Shown here piece by piece: positions 35,338 through 44,804 of a stretch of 64,000 nt of DNA (position 1 is its first letter; each line of letters begins with the position of its first letter). The position numbers were made by a program, and so were the translations under genes. Below the pieces are notes generated by a model that had not been told where the DNA came from, ran no database searches, and saw only the letters and a program-made list of their open reading frames with translations. Source of the stretch: Sphingomonas sp. BK235 (GTDB lineage: Bacteria; Pseudomonadota; Alphaproteobacteria; Sphingomonadales; Sphingomonadaceae); NCBI RefSeq assembly GCF_004345855.1, contig NZ_SLXN01000003.1, forward strand, positions 248,001 to 312,000. The letters run 5' to 3'.

Positions 35338-36159
35338 ATGATCAGCATGGGCACGGTGTGGGACCGCACGGTCGACGTGCTGCGGGGGCGCGCGGCGATC
35401 CTCGCGGGCATCGCGTTCGCGACGCTCTTTCTCCCCGGCCTGCTCGCCGGCGCGGTCGGGATGGTGCTGGGTGTCGGACCGGGCATGGCGCTGGTGCGCG
35501 GCCTGCTCAACGTCGTGACGATCGTGCTGTTGGTCTACGGCATGCTGGCGCTGACCGCGGTGGCGAGCGATCCCGCGGTCGATCAGGCCGCGGCCTATCG
35601 CATCGCGGCGCGGCGGCTCGGCGCGGCGCTGGGCCTGTTGCTGGTGCTGCTGGTGGCGCTGCCGCTGCTGGTGATGCCCGCGGCGGTGGCGCTGGCGGCG
35701 GCGGGGGCGACCGTGACCGCCACCGGGATGGTCGACGTCCAGCGCGCCGCGCCCGGGCCGCTCGCGGTCGCCGCGCTGGTGGCGCTCGCCGCCGCGGCGG
35801 TAGGGCTGTGGCTCAGCGCGCGGCTGGTGCCGCTGTTCGCGGTGGTGGTCAACGAGCGTCACGGCTGGCGCGCGCTGCGTCGCAGCTTCGCGCTCAGCCG
35901 CGGCCATGCGCTGCGGCTGATCGGCGTGCTGATCCTCGGCGGCGTGCTGCTGCTGGTGGCGACGATGGCGGTCTATTCGGTGGTGGGGGTCGCGCTGCGG
36001 CTCGCGCTGGGCAGCGAGGCGCGCGCCGCGGTGGCCTTCGGTGTCGCGGCGGCGGGCGGGCTGATCAGCGCCGCGGGTTCGGTGGTGCAGGCGGTGTTCT
36101 ACACGCGCTTCTATGCCGCCGCGATCGCGCGCGAAGAGGAAGCGGCGCGGCCGGCATGA
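35338..36159 (+). CDS. multi-pass membrane protein of unknown function (first of a pair)
   Basis: A 273-residue inner-membrane protein with about six hydrophobic stretches (near 22-45, 55-75, 95-120, 140-165, 195-222 and 232-258). The segment [13 protein letters not shown] after the fourth helix resembles the short cytoplasmic turn seen in glycerophosphodiester-phosphodiesterase membrane-domain-like and DUF975-like proteins. No catalytic motif is visible. Its stop overlaps the start of the next gene by 4 bp (ATGA), and the second protein has the same layout ([15 protein letters not shown]), so the pair probably arose by duplication and may form a complex. Confidence 0.75.
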   Translation: MISMGTVWDRTVDVLRGRAAILAGIAFATLFLPGLLAGAVGMVLGVGPGMALVRGLLNVVTIVLLVYGMLALTAVASDPAVDQAAAYRIAARRLGAALGLLLVLLVALPLLVMPAAVALAAAGATVTATGMVDVQRAAPGPLAVAALVALAAAAVGLWLSARLVPLFAVVVNERHGWRALRRSFALSRGHALRLIGVLILGGVLLLVATMAVYSVVGVALRLALGSEARAAVAFGVAAAGGLISAAGSVVQAVFYTRFYAAAIAREEEAARPA

Positions 36160-36902
36160 CGATCACCTTCGCCGGGTTGCTGTCGGTCGCGTGGCGGCTG
36201 TTCCGGCGCGATCGCGCGCTGGTGGTGAGCCTCGCGGCGCCCTTCGTGTTCCTGCCCGCCTTCGCCGCGCTGCTGTTGTGCGACCCGCTGCCGCCGCTGC
36301 CGCCCGCGCCGCGCGACGAGATCATGATGCGCGCCTGGCTCGCCGCGGTGGGCCAATGGGGGCAGGCCAACGCCTTGTTCTACGTCGTCGCCGATCTGAT
36401 CGCGGTGTACGGCATCGCGGCGATCGCGCTGCTGCTGCTCGATCCCGACCGGCTCACGGTCGGCCAGGCGCTCGGCCAGGCGTTGGCGCGATTGTGGTCG
36501 TTCGCGCTGGTGACGCTGGCGGTGGCGGTGCCGGTGGGGCTGGGCATGTGGCTGCTGGTGCTGCCCGGCCTATACGTCCAGGCGCGGTTGATCGCGGCGC
36601 TGCCCGCACTGGCGCGCCACCCCGCGCTGCGCGCCGCGCCCGCGCTGCGGCTGAGCTGGCGGATGACGCGCGGGCGCGACTGGGCGATCACCGGGGCGCT
36701 GGTGACCTTGTTCCTGGCGCAATGGGTCGCGGTGTCGCCGCTGCTGCTCGCGGACGAGGCGCTGCGCGCGCCGGGGCGCGGCGATCCCGTGTTGCTCGCG
36801 CTGGTCGATGCCTTGCTCGCGCTGGTGCCCGCGATCTACTCGGTGGCGACGGTGCTGGTCGGCGTGGTGGTCTATCGCGTCGGGGCGAGCAGGGGCAGCT
36901 GA
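36156..36902 (+). CDS. multi-pass membrane protein of unknown function (second of a pair)
   Basis: A 248-residue inner-membrane protein with about five or six hydrophobic segments (near 22-42, 70-95, 110-138, 165-185 and 218-240). [19 protein letters not shown] lies at the same place as the RSFALSRGH block of the preceding protein, pointing to common ancestry. The ATG at 36156 overlaps the previous stop. The last 31 bp run into the end of the convergent GNAT gene. No function can be assigned. Confidence 0.75.
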   Translation: MTITFAGLLSVAWRLFRRDRALVVSLAAPFVFLPAFAALLLCDPLPPLPPAPRDEIMMRAWLAAVGQWGQANALFYVVADLIAVYGIAAIALLLLDPDRLTVGQALGQALARLWSFALVTLAVAVPVGLGMWLLVLPGLYVQARLIAALPALARHPALRAAPALRLSWRMTRGRDWAITGALVTLFLAQWVAVSPLLLADEALRAPGRGDPVLLALVDALLALVPAIYSVATVLVGVVVYRVGASRGS

Positions 36903-37465
36903 GGCGCGGCGTCGGCGGGCAGCGCGCCGGTCACGCGCGGGTCGGTGAAGGTCTCGATCGTGCGGCGCGTCGGGGTGAAGCCCTGCGCGCGGTAGAAGCC
37001 GAGCGCCGAGGGATGGTCGAGCGTGCAGGTGTGGAGCCACACCCGCGTCACCCCCGCGGCCCAGGCGCGCGCGAGCGTCTCCGCCATCAGCCAGCGGCCG
37101 TGGCCCTGGCCGGTCAGCTCGGGCACCAGCGCGAAATAGCCGATCTCGCAGGTGCCGGCCGAGCGGAAGTCGAGCTCGACCATGCCGACCTCGACGCCGG
37201 CGCGGTCGACCGCGGCGAACACCTGCACCTGCGTGTCATGGACGATCGCGGTGAGCGCGGCATCGTCCATCACGAGCCGCGAGAACCACAGCCAGCGCGC
37301 GCCGACGCGGCGGAACAGCGCGCGATATTTCTCCGGCTCGGGCCGCGCCCAGCGCACCAGCCGCAGCGGCGAATCGGGCACGGGGCGCAGCGGCGGGCGG
37401 CGGCGCATCTCCAGCGAGGTGACCACGGTGGCGATCTGGTCGGCGGGGAGGTGGGTCAGCCCCAT
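36872..37465 (-). CDS. GNAT-family N-acetyltransferase
   Basis: A 197-residue acetyltransferase. Acetyl-CoA-binding motif A is GYFALVPELTGQGHGRWLMAETLARAW near 122-148, with the later HTCTLDHPSALGFYRAQGFTPTR block that closes the GNAT fold. The substrate is unknown. The start overlaps the hemF stop by 10 bp, so it is read with hemF; the C-terminus overlaps the convergent membrane-protein gene by 31 bp. Cytoplasmic, normal length. Confidence 0.88.
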   Translation of the reverse strand: MGLTHLPADQIATVVTSLEMRRRPPLRPVPDSPLRLVRWARPEPEKYRALFRRVGARWLWFSRLVMDDAALTAIVHDTQVQVFAAVDRAGVEVGMVELDFRSAGTCEIGYFALVPELTGQGHGRWLMAETLARAWAAGVTRVWLHTCTLDHPSALGFYRAQGFTPTRRTIETFTDPRVTGALPADAAPQLPLLAPTR

Positions 37466-38295
37466 GTCGCCACCGGCGGCAGGCTCATCAGGATCGCGTC
37501 GACGTTGCCGCCGGTCTTCAGCCCGAACAGGGTGCCACGATCGTAGACGAGGTTGAACTCGGCGTAGCGCCCGCGCCATTCGCGCTGCTGCGCGACATCC
37601 GCGTCGGTGAAGGGCAGGTGCATCCGCCGCCGCACGATCCGCGGGTAGACGTCGAGGAAGGCGCGGCCGACATCCTGGGTGAAGGCGAAGTCGGCGGCGA
37701 AGTCGCGCTCGAGATGGTCGTAGAAGATGCCGCCGACGCCGCGGTGGACGCCGCGGTGGGGGATGAAGAAATAATCGTCCGCCCATTGCTTGAAGCGCGG
37801 ATAGTGCGCCGCATCGTGGCGATCGCAGGCGTCGCGCAGCGCGGCGTGGAAGTCCTCAGTGTCCTCCGCGATCGGCAGCGGCGGGTTGAGATCGGCGCCG
37901 CCGCCGAACCAGCGCTTGGTGGTGGCGAGGAAGCGCGTGTTCATGTGCACCGCGGGGACGTGCGGGTTGGCCATGTGCGCGACCAGGCTGATGCCGGTGG
38001 CGAAGAAGCGCGGGTCCTCGCCCGCGCCGTGGATCGTGCGCGCGAAATCACCCTCGAACGTGCCGCCGACGGTGGAGACGTTGACCCCGACCTTCTCGAA
38101 CACGCGCCCCTTCATCACGCCGCGCACGCCGCCGCCGCCGGGGGCGCCGCTCGGGTCGGCGCGGTCCCAGGCCAGATAGTCGAAGCGCGCGTCGGAGCCG
38201 GCCTCGCGCTCGATCGCCTCGAACTCGGCGCAGATCAGGTCGCGCAGCTCCTCGAACCAGGTCCGGGCGGCGGTCTGCTGTTCGTCCAATATCAT
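37456..38295 (-). CDS. hemF: oxygen-dependent coproporphyrinogen III oxidase
   Basis: A 279-residue enzyme that decarboxylates coproporphyrinogen III to protoporphyrinogen IX in haem synthesis, using molecular oxygen. Family blocks include GGGVRGVMKGRVFEKVGVNVS, HMNTRFLATTKRWFGGGADLNP, the DYFFIPHRGVHRGVGGIFYDHL stretch and FNLVYDRGTLFGLKTGGNVDAILMSLPP. The ATG at 38293-38295 is preferred; an upstream frame would overlap trmL. It lies between trmL and a GNAT gene in a leftward operon and suits an aerobic respirer with the nearby cytochrome bc1 genes. Confidence 0.96.
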   Translation of the reverse strand: MILDEQQTAARTWFEELRDLICAEFEAIEREAGSDARFDYLAWDRADPSGAPGGGGVRGVMKGRVFEKVGVNVSTVGGTFEGDFARTIHGAGEDPRFFATGISLVAHMANPHVPAVHMNTRFLATTKRWFGGGADLNPPLPIAEDTEDFHAALRDACDRHDAAHYPRFKQWADDYFFIPHRGVHRGVGGIFYDHLERDFAADFAFTQDVGRAFLDVYPRIVRRRMHLPFTDADVAQQREWRGRYAEFNLVYDRGTLFGLKTGGNVDAILMSLPPVATWG

Positions 38296-38327
38296 GGAGA
38301 TGCTCTCGCCCGGCGGAGCGCGTGCGG

Positions 38328-38786
38328 TCAATCGGTCAATCTGTCCCACCCGCCGGTCTGGCGCAGCGCCTCGCCGAGGATCAGCGCGCCCGCCATCGCC
38401 ACGTTGAGCGAGCGCAGCCCGGCGCGCATCGGCACGCGCACGCGCAGGTCGGCGCGGTCGTGGACGGGCGCCGGCACCCCGGCGCCCTCGCTGCCGAGCA
38501 GCAGCACGTCGTCCGCCTCGAAGCGTGCCGCGGACAGCGGCACCGCCCCCGCGGTGGTGGCGAGCACGACGCGGCCCGCCACGGTGGCGAGGAAAGCGTC
38601 CCAGTCGGCATGACGCCGGACCTGCACGTGCGCGGCATAGTCCATCGCGGCGCGCGCCAGCGCGCGCTCGCCCCAGGGAAAGCCCATCGGCTCGATCAGG
38701 TCGACCGCGACGTCGAGGCAGGCGCCCAGCCGCAGCAGCGTGCCGACATTGCCGGCGATATCGGGTTGGAACAGGGCGATCCGCAT
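38328..38786 (-). CDS. trmL: tRNA (cytidine/uridine-2'-O-)-methyltransferase
   Basis: A 152-residue SPOUT-class methyltransferase that methylates the 2'-hydroxyl of nucleotide 34 in certain leucine tRNAs. RIALFQPDIAGNVGTLLRLGACL begins the knotted fold, and LLGSEGAGVPAPVHD plus VRVPMRAGLRSLNVAMAGALILGEALRQ form the trefoil knot that binds SAM. The ATG at 38784-38786 is chosen because MRIALFQPD is the family start. It is read just before hemF (32 bp gap) and is divergent from the cytochrome bc1 operon. Confidence 0.93.
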   Translation of the reverse strand: MRIALFQPDIAGNVGTLLRLGACLDVAVDLIEPMGFPWGERALARAAMDYAAHVQVRRHADWDAFLATVAGRVVLATTAGAVPLSAARFEADDVLLLGSEGAGVPAPVHDRADLRVRVPMRAGLRSLNVAMAGALILGEALRQTGGWDRLTD

Positions 38787-38965
38787 GACGCTTGCTCTAC
38801 CCGGCGCGCTGCGCCACCGCAAAATGGGATTGGCAAAGCGCGGGGGCCGCGGCTATCACCCCGCCAGACCGCCTCGGGGACAGGCAGGTCGCGCGGGGAG
38901 GCGGCATGTCGCGACGGCATCGGATCGACCCGGCGGGAGAATGAACGGGTAGAGGTTTGACGCGA

Positions 38966-39550
38966 ATGGCGACGGTCGAGAACAACATTCCCCCGGGCGA
39001 GGATCCCGCGCCCTATCACGAGCCCGCCCACGACCCGCGCCGCCGCGATTTCATCAACATCGCCGCGGTGTCGTTCGCGGGGGTGGGGGCGGTCGCGATC
39101 GTGCTGCCGCTGGTCAACCAGATGAACCCCTCGGCCGACGTGCTGGCGCTGTCGACCACCGAGATCGACATCTCCAAGATCGCGCCCGGTCAGGCGATCA
39201 AATCGTCGTTCCGCAAGCAGCCTCTGTTCGTGCGCAACCTGACGCCCAAGGAGATCGGCGAGGCCAATGCGGTCGACGTCGGCTCGCTGCGCGACCCGCA
39301 GACGCTCGCCGAGCGCACCAAGGCCGGCAAGGAGAATTGGCTGATCACGCTGGGCGTCTGCACCCATCTCGGCTGCGTGCCGCTGGGCGCGGGCGAGGGC
39401 GAGAACAAGGGCCCGTTCGGCGGCTATTTCTGCCCGTGCCACGGCTCGGCCTATGACACCGCCGGTCGCATCCGCCAGGGGCCGGCGCCGCAGAACCTGC
39501 ACGTGCCCGATTACACTTTCACGTCCGACACCGTCGTGACGGTCGGCTGA
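38966..39550 (+). CDS. petA: ubiquinol-cytochrome c reductase iron-sulfur (Rieske) subunit
   Basis: A 194-residue Rieske protein of the cytochrome bc1 complex. A twin-arginine segment ([15 protein letters not shown]) doubles as membrane anchor. The 2Fe-2S site is complete: Cys132-Thr-His134-Leu-Gly-Cys137 and Cys156-Pro-Cys158-His159. The extra loop GAGEGENKG between them is typical of alphaproteobacteria. The ATG at 38966 has AGAGG about 10 bp upstream; a TTG three codons earlier is less likely. First gene of petABC. Confidence 0.96.
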   Translation: MATVENNIPPGEDPAPYHEPAHDPRRRDFINIAAVSFAGVGAVAIVLPLVNQMNPSADVLALSTTEIDISKIAPGQAIKSSFRKQPLFVRNLTPKEIGEANAVDVGSLRDPQTLAERTKAGKENWLITLGVCTHLGCVPLGAGEGENKGPFGGYFCPCHGSAYDTAGRIRQGPAPQNLHVPDYTFTSDTVVTVG

Positions 39551-39563
39551 GGGAGAACGAGAG

Positions 39564-40850
39564 ATGAGCTTTCCCTGGGCCAAGCATTATGAGCCGAAGC
39601 AGCCGCTGATGCGCTGGCTGGACGAGAAGCTGCCGCTGCCGCGTCTCGCCTACAATGCCATCGGTGCGGGCTATCCGGTGCCGCGCAACCTCAACTATTT
39701 CTGGAACTTCGGCGTGCTCGCCGGGGCGGCGCTGGTGATCCAGATCGTCACCGGCGTGGTGCTGGCGATGCATTATGCCGCCAACGGCGGGGTCGCGTTC
39801 GGCTCGGTCGAGAGCATCATGCGCGACGTCAACGCCGGCTGGTTCCTGCGCTACGCGCACGCCAACGGCGCGTCGATGTTCCTCGCCGTGGTCTACATCC
39901 ATATCGGCCGCGGGCTCTATTACGGCTCGTACAAGGCGCCGCGCGAGATGGTGTGGCTGCTCGGCGTCGTCATCTTCCTGCTGATGATGGCCACCGCGTT
40001 CATGGGCTATGTCCTTCCCTGGGGGCAGATGAGCTTCTGGGGCGCGCAGGTGATCACCGGCTTCTTCTCGGCGATCCCGCTGGTGGGCGAGACCATCCGC
40101 GTCTGGCTGCTGGGCGGGTTCGCGCCCGACAATGCCGCGCTGAACCGCTTCTTCTCGCTCCACTATCTGCTGCCGTTCGTGATCGCGGGCGTGATCATCC
40201 TGCACATCTGGGCGCTGCATATCCCGGGCTCGAACAACCCCACCGGCGTGGACGTGAAGGGTGAGCAGGACACGGTGCCGTTCCACCCTTACTACACCGC
40301 CAAGGACGGCGTCGGCGTGGCGGTGTTCTTCCTGATCTTCGCCACCTTCGTGTTCTTCTCGCCCAATCTGCTGGGGCACCCGGACAATTATATCGAGGCC
40401 AACCCGCTATCGACGCCGGCGCACATCGTGCCCGAATGGTATTTCCTGCCGTTCTACGCGATCCTGAAGAGCTTCACCGCGGACTTCATCCTGCCGGCGA
40501 AGCTGTGGGGCGTGCTGGCGATGTTCGGCTCGATCCTGCTGCTGTTCTTCCTGCCGTGGCTGGACAGCTCGCCGGTGCGCTCGGCCAACTACCGGCCGAC
40601 CTACCGCTGGTTCCTGATCGTGCTGGTGTTCGACGTGCTGGTGCTCGGCTATGTCGGCGGCGCCGAGGCGACCGCGCGCAACGTGATGATGGGGCAGATC
40701 GCCGCGGCTTATTATTTCGCGCACTTCCTGATCATCCTGCCCTTGGTGTCGGCGGCGGAGCGGCCGCGGCCGCTGCCCAACTCGATCACCGAGGCGGTGC
40801 TGGCGAAGCATGGCGGCACCGCGCCCACCAAGACCGCGCTGGCGGGCTGA
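39564..40850 (+). CDS. petB: cytochrome b subunit of the bc1 complex
   Basis: A 428-residue membrane subunit carrying two haems and the quinol sites. Eight transmembrane helices are expected; [34 protein letters not shown] and [23 protein letters not shown] supply the four haem-binding histidines, and the Qo-site PEWYF motif ([13 protein letters not shown]) is intact. The ribosome-binding site GGGAGAACGAGAG precedes the ATG. It is 13 bp after petA and 30 bp before petC. Confidence 0.97.
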   Translation: MSFPWAKHYEPKQPLMRWLDEKLPLPRLAYNAIGAGYPVPRNLNYFWNFGVLAGAALVIQIVTGVVLAMHYAANGGVAFGSVESIMRDVNAGWFLRYAHANGASMFLAVVYIHIGRGLYYGSYKAPREMVWLLGVVIFLLMMATAFMGYVLPWGQMSFWGAQVITGFFSAIPLVGETIRVWLLGGFAPDNAALNRFFSLHYLLPFVIAGVIILHIWALHIPGSNNPTGVDVKGEQDTVPFHPYYTAKDGVGVAVFFLIFATFVFFSPNLLGHPDNYIEANPLSTPAHIVPEWYFLPFYAILKSFTADFILPAKLWGVLAMFGSILLLFFLPWLDSSPVRSANYRPTYRWFLIVLVFDVLVLGYVGGAEATARNVMMGQIAAAYYFAHFLIILPLVSAAERPRPLPNSITEAVLAKHGGTAPTKTALAG

Positions 40851-40880
40851 AGACGAGACGAAGAGGGGATCTGACAGACA

Positions 40881-41723
40881 ATGGTTCGTCTCATATCACT
40901 GGTGATCGGTGCGGGGTTCGTCTTCGTGCTCGCACTGGCGCTGTTCTTCACCGCCAAGGACGCGATCCAGAATCCGGCGCCGCACACCGCCGAGCATGAG
41001 TTCCACCTGCATCCGGAGGACATTCACCTGTCCTCCGCGGGCTGGTTCGGCAAGTTCGACCGCCAGCAGGTGCAGCGCGGCTTCCAGGTCTACAAGGAGG
41101 TCTGCGCGGCCTGCCACTCGCTGAAGTATGTCGCCTTCCGCGACCTGCAGAAGATCGGCTATTCCGAGGCCGAGGTGAAGGCGATCGCCAATCAGTGGGT
41201 GATCGAGCAGCCCGGCGTGAACCCGGAGACGGGCGAGGCGGCGACGCGCAAGAACCTGCCGTCGGATCACTTCCCGTCGCCCTTCGCCAACGAGGTCGCG
41301 GCGCGCGCTGCCAATGCCAACGCGCTGCCGCCCGATCTGTCGCTGATGGCCAAGGCGCGCGAGGACGGCAGCAACTATATCCACGCGCTGATCACCGGCT
41401 ATCGCGACCAGCCGGCCGAGCTGCTCAAGAAGTTCCCCGACGCCAAGACGCCGGAGGGGCTGCACTACAACCCCTATTTCGCGAACCTCAACATCGCGAT
41501 GCCGCCGCCGATCACGTCGGACGGGCAGGTGACCTATTCGGACGGCACCAAGGCGACGCGCGACCAGATGGCGCGCGACGTCGCGGCCTTCCTCACCTGG
41601 ACCGCCGAGCCCAATCTCGAGGCGCGTCACGCCGCGGGCGTGGCGGTGGTGATCTTCCTGATGATCTTCATCTACCTGACCTGGGGCGCCTATCAGAACG
41701 TCTGGCGCGACGTGAAGCATTGA
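40881..41723 (+). CDS. petC: cytochrome c1 subunit of the bc1 complex
   Basis: A 280-residue c-type cytochrome that passes electrons from the Rieske centre to soluble or membrane cytochrome c. The N-terminus is a signal or anchor helix (about 3-24); the haem motif is Cys75-Ala-Ala-Cys78-His79; the axial Met is probably in LNIAMPPPI; and a C-terminal helix near 250-270 (AVVIFLMIFIYLTWGAY) anchors it. The family layout is complete. Last gene of petABC, followed by a terminator. Confidence 0.96.
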   Translation: MVRLISLVIGAGFVFVLALALFFTAKDAIQNPAPHTAEHEFHLHPEDIHLSSAGWFGKFDRQQVQRGFQVYKEVCAACHSLKYVAFRDLQKIGYSEAEVKAIANQWVIEQPGVNPETGEAATRKNLPSDHFPSPFANEVAARAANANALPPDLSLMAKAREDGSNYIHALITGYRDQPAELLKKFPDAKTPEGLHYNPYFANLNIAMPPPITSDGQVTYSDGTKATRDQMARDVAAFLTWTAEPNLEARHAAGVAVVIFLMIFIYLTWGAYQNVWRDVKH

Positions 41724-41834
41724 GGCCGGCCGGGTGGCGCGGCGACCGCCCCGCCACCCGCGCTGCCGCGGCCGGCGTCACCTGTGGGTGATGCTGCTGC
41801 GCCATGGACTTACCCGGCACAGCGACTAGGACCC

Positions 41835-41878
41835 GGACACGGCGATCGTGGCGAGAGCGACGGTCGCCGTGTCCTTTT
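41835..41878 (+). terminator. intrinsic terminator of petABC
   Basis: GGACACGGCGA (41835-41845) pairs perfectly with TCGCCGTGTCC (41864-41874), followed by TTTTCCTG. It ends 22 bp before the apt start and so also borders the apt leader. Confidence 0.75.
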
Positions 41879-41899
41879 CCTGTTCGCGCGGAGCGACGT

Positions 41900-42430
41900 A
41901 TGAACGACGACCTACGGGCCCTGATCCGCACCATCCCCGATTTCCCCAAGCCCGGGATCCAGTTCCGCGATATCACCACGTTGCTGCTCGACGCCGACGG
42001 GCTGGCCGCCTGCGTCGAGCGGATGGTCGCCGCGACCGACGGGCCGGTCGATCTGGTCGCCGGGATCGAGGCGCGCGGCTTTCTCTTCGCCGCGGCGCTG
42101 GCGGTGCCGCTGCGCGCCGGGGTGTTGCTGATCCGCAAGGACGGCAAATTGCCCGGCGCGACGATCGCGGAGGATTATGCGCTCGAATATGGACAGGACC
42201 GGATCACGATCCACGCCGATGCCTGCGCCCCTGGCGCGCGGGTGCTGTTGGTCGACGACCTGATCGCGACCGGCGGGACGGCGCGCGCGGCGGTGCGGCT
42301 GCTCCGCAAGGCTGGCGCGACCGTGCGCCAGGCGCAGTTCGTGGTCGACCTGCCCGAGCTGGGCGGTGCGGACCGGCTGCGCGCCGACGATATCGAGGTC
42401 AGCGCGCTGCTGTCCTTCGCCGGCCACTGA
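41900..42430 (+). CDS. apt: adenine phosphoribosyltransferase
   Basis: A 176-residue purine-salvage enzyme making AMP from adenine and PRPP. FPKPGIQFRDITTLL opens the family, GIEARGFLFAAALA is the adenine pocket, and VLLVDDLIATGGTA (about 115-128) is the PRPP-binding motif. The length is typical. The ATG at 41900 fits the family; the frame is open upstream through the petC terminator. It stands alone between the bc1 operon and a lipoprotein gene. Confidence 0.95.
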   Translation: MNDDLRALIRTIPDFPKPGIQFRDITTLLLDADGLAACVERMVAATDGPVDLVAGIEARGFLFAAALAVPLRAGVLLIRKDGKLPGATIAEDYALEYGQDRITIHADACAPGARVLLVDDLIATGGTARAAVRLLRKAGATVRQAQFVVDLPELGGADRLRADDIEVSALLSFAGH

Positions 42431-42551
42431 GTGCCGCCGCGGCCCCGCGCCACCGCCCCGGAACCGCCCCGGAACCGGCGGGGCCCCATCGCCGTTGCTC
42501 ATCGATCAGCGGCGCGTATCGGCCGCTTCCTCCGGCGTATGGAGCGTTGCG

Positions 42552-43133
42552 ATGACATTGAAGCAGATCCTAGCCGCGGGCCTGTTGGGCGGGCTCGCGG
42601 TCGTCACTTCGGCCTGCTCGACCGGTTATGGCTATGGCGGGCTGGGCATGGGCGTCGGCAGCGGCGGCTATTACGACGACCCGTATGGCGGGTACGGCTA
42701 TGGCTATGCGCCGAGCTATTATGGCTGGAACAACGGCTTCTATTACCCGGGCACCGGCGTCTACGTCTATGATCGCTATCGCCGGCCCTACCGCTGGAAC
42801 GGTGACCAGCAGCGTTACTGGCAGCAGCGTCGCTACGGCGGCGACAATCGCGCGGTGCGCAGCAACTGGCGCGACTTCCGCCGCGACGTCGGGCGCGAGC
42901 GGCGCGACTATCGCAACGACCTGCGCAGCAACCGCGACGCCTATCGCGCCGGGACGATCACGCGCGATCAATATCAACAGGGACGCCGCGACGCGCGCCA
43001 GGAATATCGCGGCGACGTGCGGCGCGAGTATCGCGAGTTGCGGCGCGAGAACCGCGCCGAGGGCTATCGCACCCCGCGGTTCGATCGCGGTCAGCGTGGC
43101 CCGCGCGGGCCACGCGGCGGACGCCCGCGCTGA
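42552..43133 (+). CDS. lipoprotein with Tyr/Gly-rich then Arg/Tyr-rich low-complexity regions
   Basis: A 193-residue predicted lipoprotein (lipobox TSAC near residue 22). Residues about 25-85 are rich in Gly, Tyr, Asp and Pro (YGYGGLG, GGYYDDPYGGYGYGYAPSYYG), and the rest is very rich in Arg, Tyr, Asp and Gln (RRDVGRERRDYRNDLRSNRD, then QQGRRDARQEYRGDVRREY), ending in Gly/Arg/Pro repeats. The basic half would bind acidic polymers such as DNA, LPS or polysaccharide. No named domain is recognised. The start is fixed by the signal peptide. Confidence 0.75.
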   Translation: MTLKQILAAGLLGGLAVVTSACSTGYGYGGLGMGVGSGGYYDDPYGGYGYGYAPSYYGWNNGFYYPGTGVYVYDRYRRPYRWNGDQQRYWQQRRYGGDNRAVRSNWRDFRRDVGRERRDYRNDLRSNRDAYRAGTITRDQYQQGRRDARQEYRGDVRREYRELRRENRAEGYRTPRFDRGQRGPRGPRGGRPR

Positions 43134-43137
43134 CGCG

Positions 43138-43770
43138 TCAGCCGTGCTTCTTCAGGCCGCGGACCCGGTGCCAGACGTAGAAGGCGATCGCCGCGACCAG
43201 CACCACGCCGATCGCCGCATCGGCGCGGTGGAAGAAGGCCTTGAGCCGCGGGTCGCTGTTCCATTTGTCGCCCAGCGTCATGCCGATCCAGGCGAGCAGC
43301 AGGCAGAACGGCCAGGAGCCCACGAAAGTATAGACGTGGAACGGAATCAGCTTCATCCGCGCCACACCGGCGGGGAAGGCGATGAAGGTGCGGATCACCG
43401 GTAGCATCCGCCCGATCAGGATCGCCCAGGCGCCCCAGCGGTTGAAGAAGCGGTCGGCGAGGTCGAGCTCGCCCGGGCCGATCAGCACGTAGCGGCCGAA
43501 CTTCTCCGCCATCGGCCGCCCGCCGCGGCGACCGATCTCATAGGCGACGACCGAGCCGATGTTGCAGCCGATCGCGCCCGCGGTCGCGGCGAGGAACAGG
43601 TTGAGCTCGCCGGTGGAGACGAGATAGCCCGCGAAGGGCATGATGATCTCGGACGGCAGCGGGATGCACGCGCTCTCGATCGCCATCAGCAGCGCGATGC
43701 CCCAATAGCCGCCGGCGGAGATCACGGCGATGGCGAAGCCGGCGAGTGCGGCAAGGATCTTCTCGACCAT
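43138..43770 (-). CDS. DedA-family membrane protein
   Basis: A 210-residue inner-membrane protein of the DedA (SNARE-associated / VTT-domain) family; relatives act in undecaprenyl-phosphate or phospholipid flipping and membrane homeostasis. Seen are the IESACIPLPSEIIMPFAGYL re-entrant loop, GAIGCNIGSVVAYEIGRRGGR, the conserved FNRWGAWAILIGRMLPVIRTFIAFPAGVARM and a C-terminal helix. The acidic and arginine residues needed in E. coli DedA are present in these blocks. It is convergent with the lipoprotein gene (4 bp apart) and divergent from the aldo/keto reductase. Confidence 0.92.
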   Translation of the reverse strand: MVEKILAALAGFAIAVISAGGYWGIALLMAIESACIPLPSEIIMPFAGYLVSTGELNLFLAATAGAIGCNIGSVVAYEIGRRGGRPMAEKFGRYVLIGPGELDLADRFFNRWGAWAILIGRMLPVIRTFIAFPAGVARMKLIPFHVYTFVGSWPFCLLLAWIGMTLGDKWNSDPRLKAFFHRADAAIGVVLVAAIAFYVWHRVRGLKKHG

Positions 43771-43849
43771 GATGCTGCGCTTGCGTCACGCGGTCGCGAA
43801 AGGGAAGCCGCAAAGTGGAACCGTGCCGTCCAGCAACGGTTCGACGCGG

Positions 43850-44644
43850 ATGACCGATCTCACGCTCAACGACGGCCGCCCGATGCCCCAGCTCGGCCTC
43901 GGCACCTATCAGATCCCTGATTCGCAGGTGGCCGCGGTGGTGCGCGCGGGGCTCGACCTCGGCTTCCGCCTCGTCGACACCGCCACTTTGTACCATAACG
44001 AGCGCGGCGTCGGCGAAGGGCTCGGCCATGACGACGCGTGGCTCACCACCAAATTGTGGCACGACCAGCACGGCGACGCCGAGGCCGCGCTTGACGCCAG
44101 CCTGGCGCTGCTCGGGCGCGACCATGTCGATTTGTACCTGATCCACTGGCCGCACCCCGCGGGCGAGCGTTACGTCGCGGCGTGGCAGACGCTGGTGGCG
44201 CTGCGCGACGCGGGCAAGGCGCGCTCGATCGGCGTGTCCAACTTCCTGCCCGAGCATCTCGACGCGATCATCGACGCCACCGGCGTGGTGCCCGCGGTCA
44301 ACCAGATCGAGCTGCACCCGACCTTCCAGCAGCGCGAGGTGCAGGCGTACAACCGCGAGCGCGGCATCGTCACGCAGAGCTGGTCGCCGCTGGGGCAGGG
44401 CGAGACGCTGCGCGACGAGCGCGTGGTGGCGATCGCCGAGCGGCTCGGCGCCACGCCGGCGCAGGTGCTGATCGCCTGGCACCTCGCCAAGGGGCTGGCG
44501 GTGATCCCCAAGGCGGGCAACCCGGAGCATCTCGCGAGCAACTGGCAGGCGACCGAGGTGCGGCTCAGCGAGGAAGATGTCGCCGCGATCGACGCGATGG
44601 ACGATCCCGATGGCCGGATGGGGCCGGACCCGCGCGAGCTGTAA
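43850..44644 (+). CDS. aldo/keto reductase (2,5-diketo-D-gluconate reductase-like)
   Basis: A 264-residue NADPH-dependent reductase with the TIM-barrel AKR fold. The catalytic tetrad is complete: Asp43, Tyr48 (DTATLYHNE), Lys68 (TTKLW) and His99 (LIHWP). GVSNFLPEHL and the C-terminal VIPKAGNPEHLASN phosphate-binding loop are family features. DkgA/AKR5-like enzymes act on aldehydes and keto sugars; the substrate is unknown. The ATG at 43850 fits the family start. Monocistronic, followed by a repeat. Confidence 0.92.
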   Translation: MTDLTLNDGRPMPQLGLGTYQIPDSQVAAVVRAGLDLGFRLVDTATLYHNERGVGEGLGHDDAWLTTKLWHDQHGDAEAALDASLALLGRDHVDLYLIHWPHPAGERYVAAWQTLVALRDAGKARSIGVSNFLPEHLDAIIDATGVVPAVNQIELHPTFQQREVQAYNRERGIVTQSWSPLGQGETLRDERVVAIAERLGATPAQVLIAWHLAKGLAVIPKAGNPEHLASNWQATEVRLSEEDVAAIDAMDDPDGRMGPDPREL

Positions 44645-44697
44645 GGCGACGAAGAGGCTGTGGTGCGGCGGCGTCGCTACGCCGCTCCTTCCTTTTT

Positions 44698-44793
44698 CGT
44701 CATCCCGGACTTGGTCCGGGATCCACCCGGCCGCACCCTCAGGCGGCGCGGCGTGAAGCGGAACAGTAGATCCCTGACCAAGCCCAATGACGG
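44698..44793. repeat. intergenic inverted repeat, family B (right arm decayed)
   Basis: The left arm CGTCATCCCGGACTTGGTCC is intact, but the right arm (GTAGATCCCTGACCAAGCCC...ATGACGG) has drifted at several positions, unlike the other copies. It lies between convergent stops of the aldo/keto reductase and the UdgX gene. Confidence 0.7.
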
Positions 44794-44804
44794 CGCTTGG
44801 GGGC

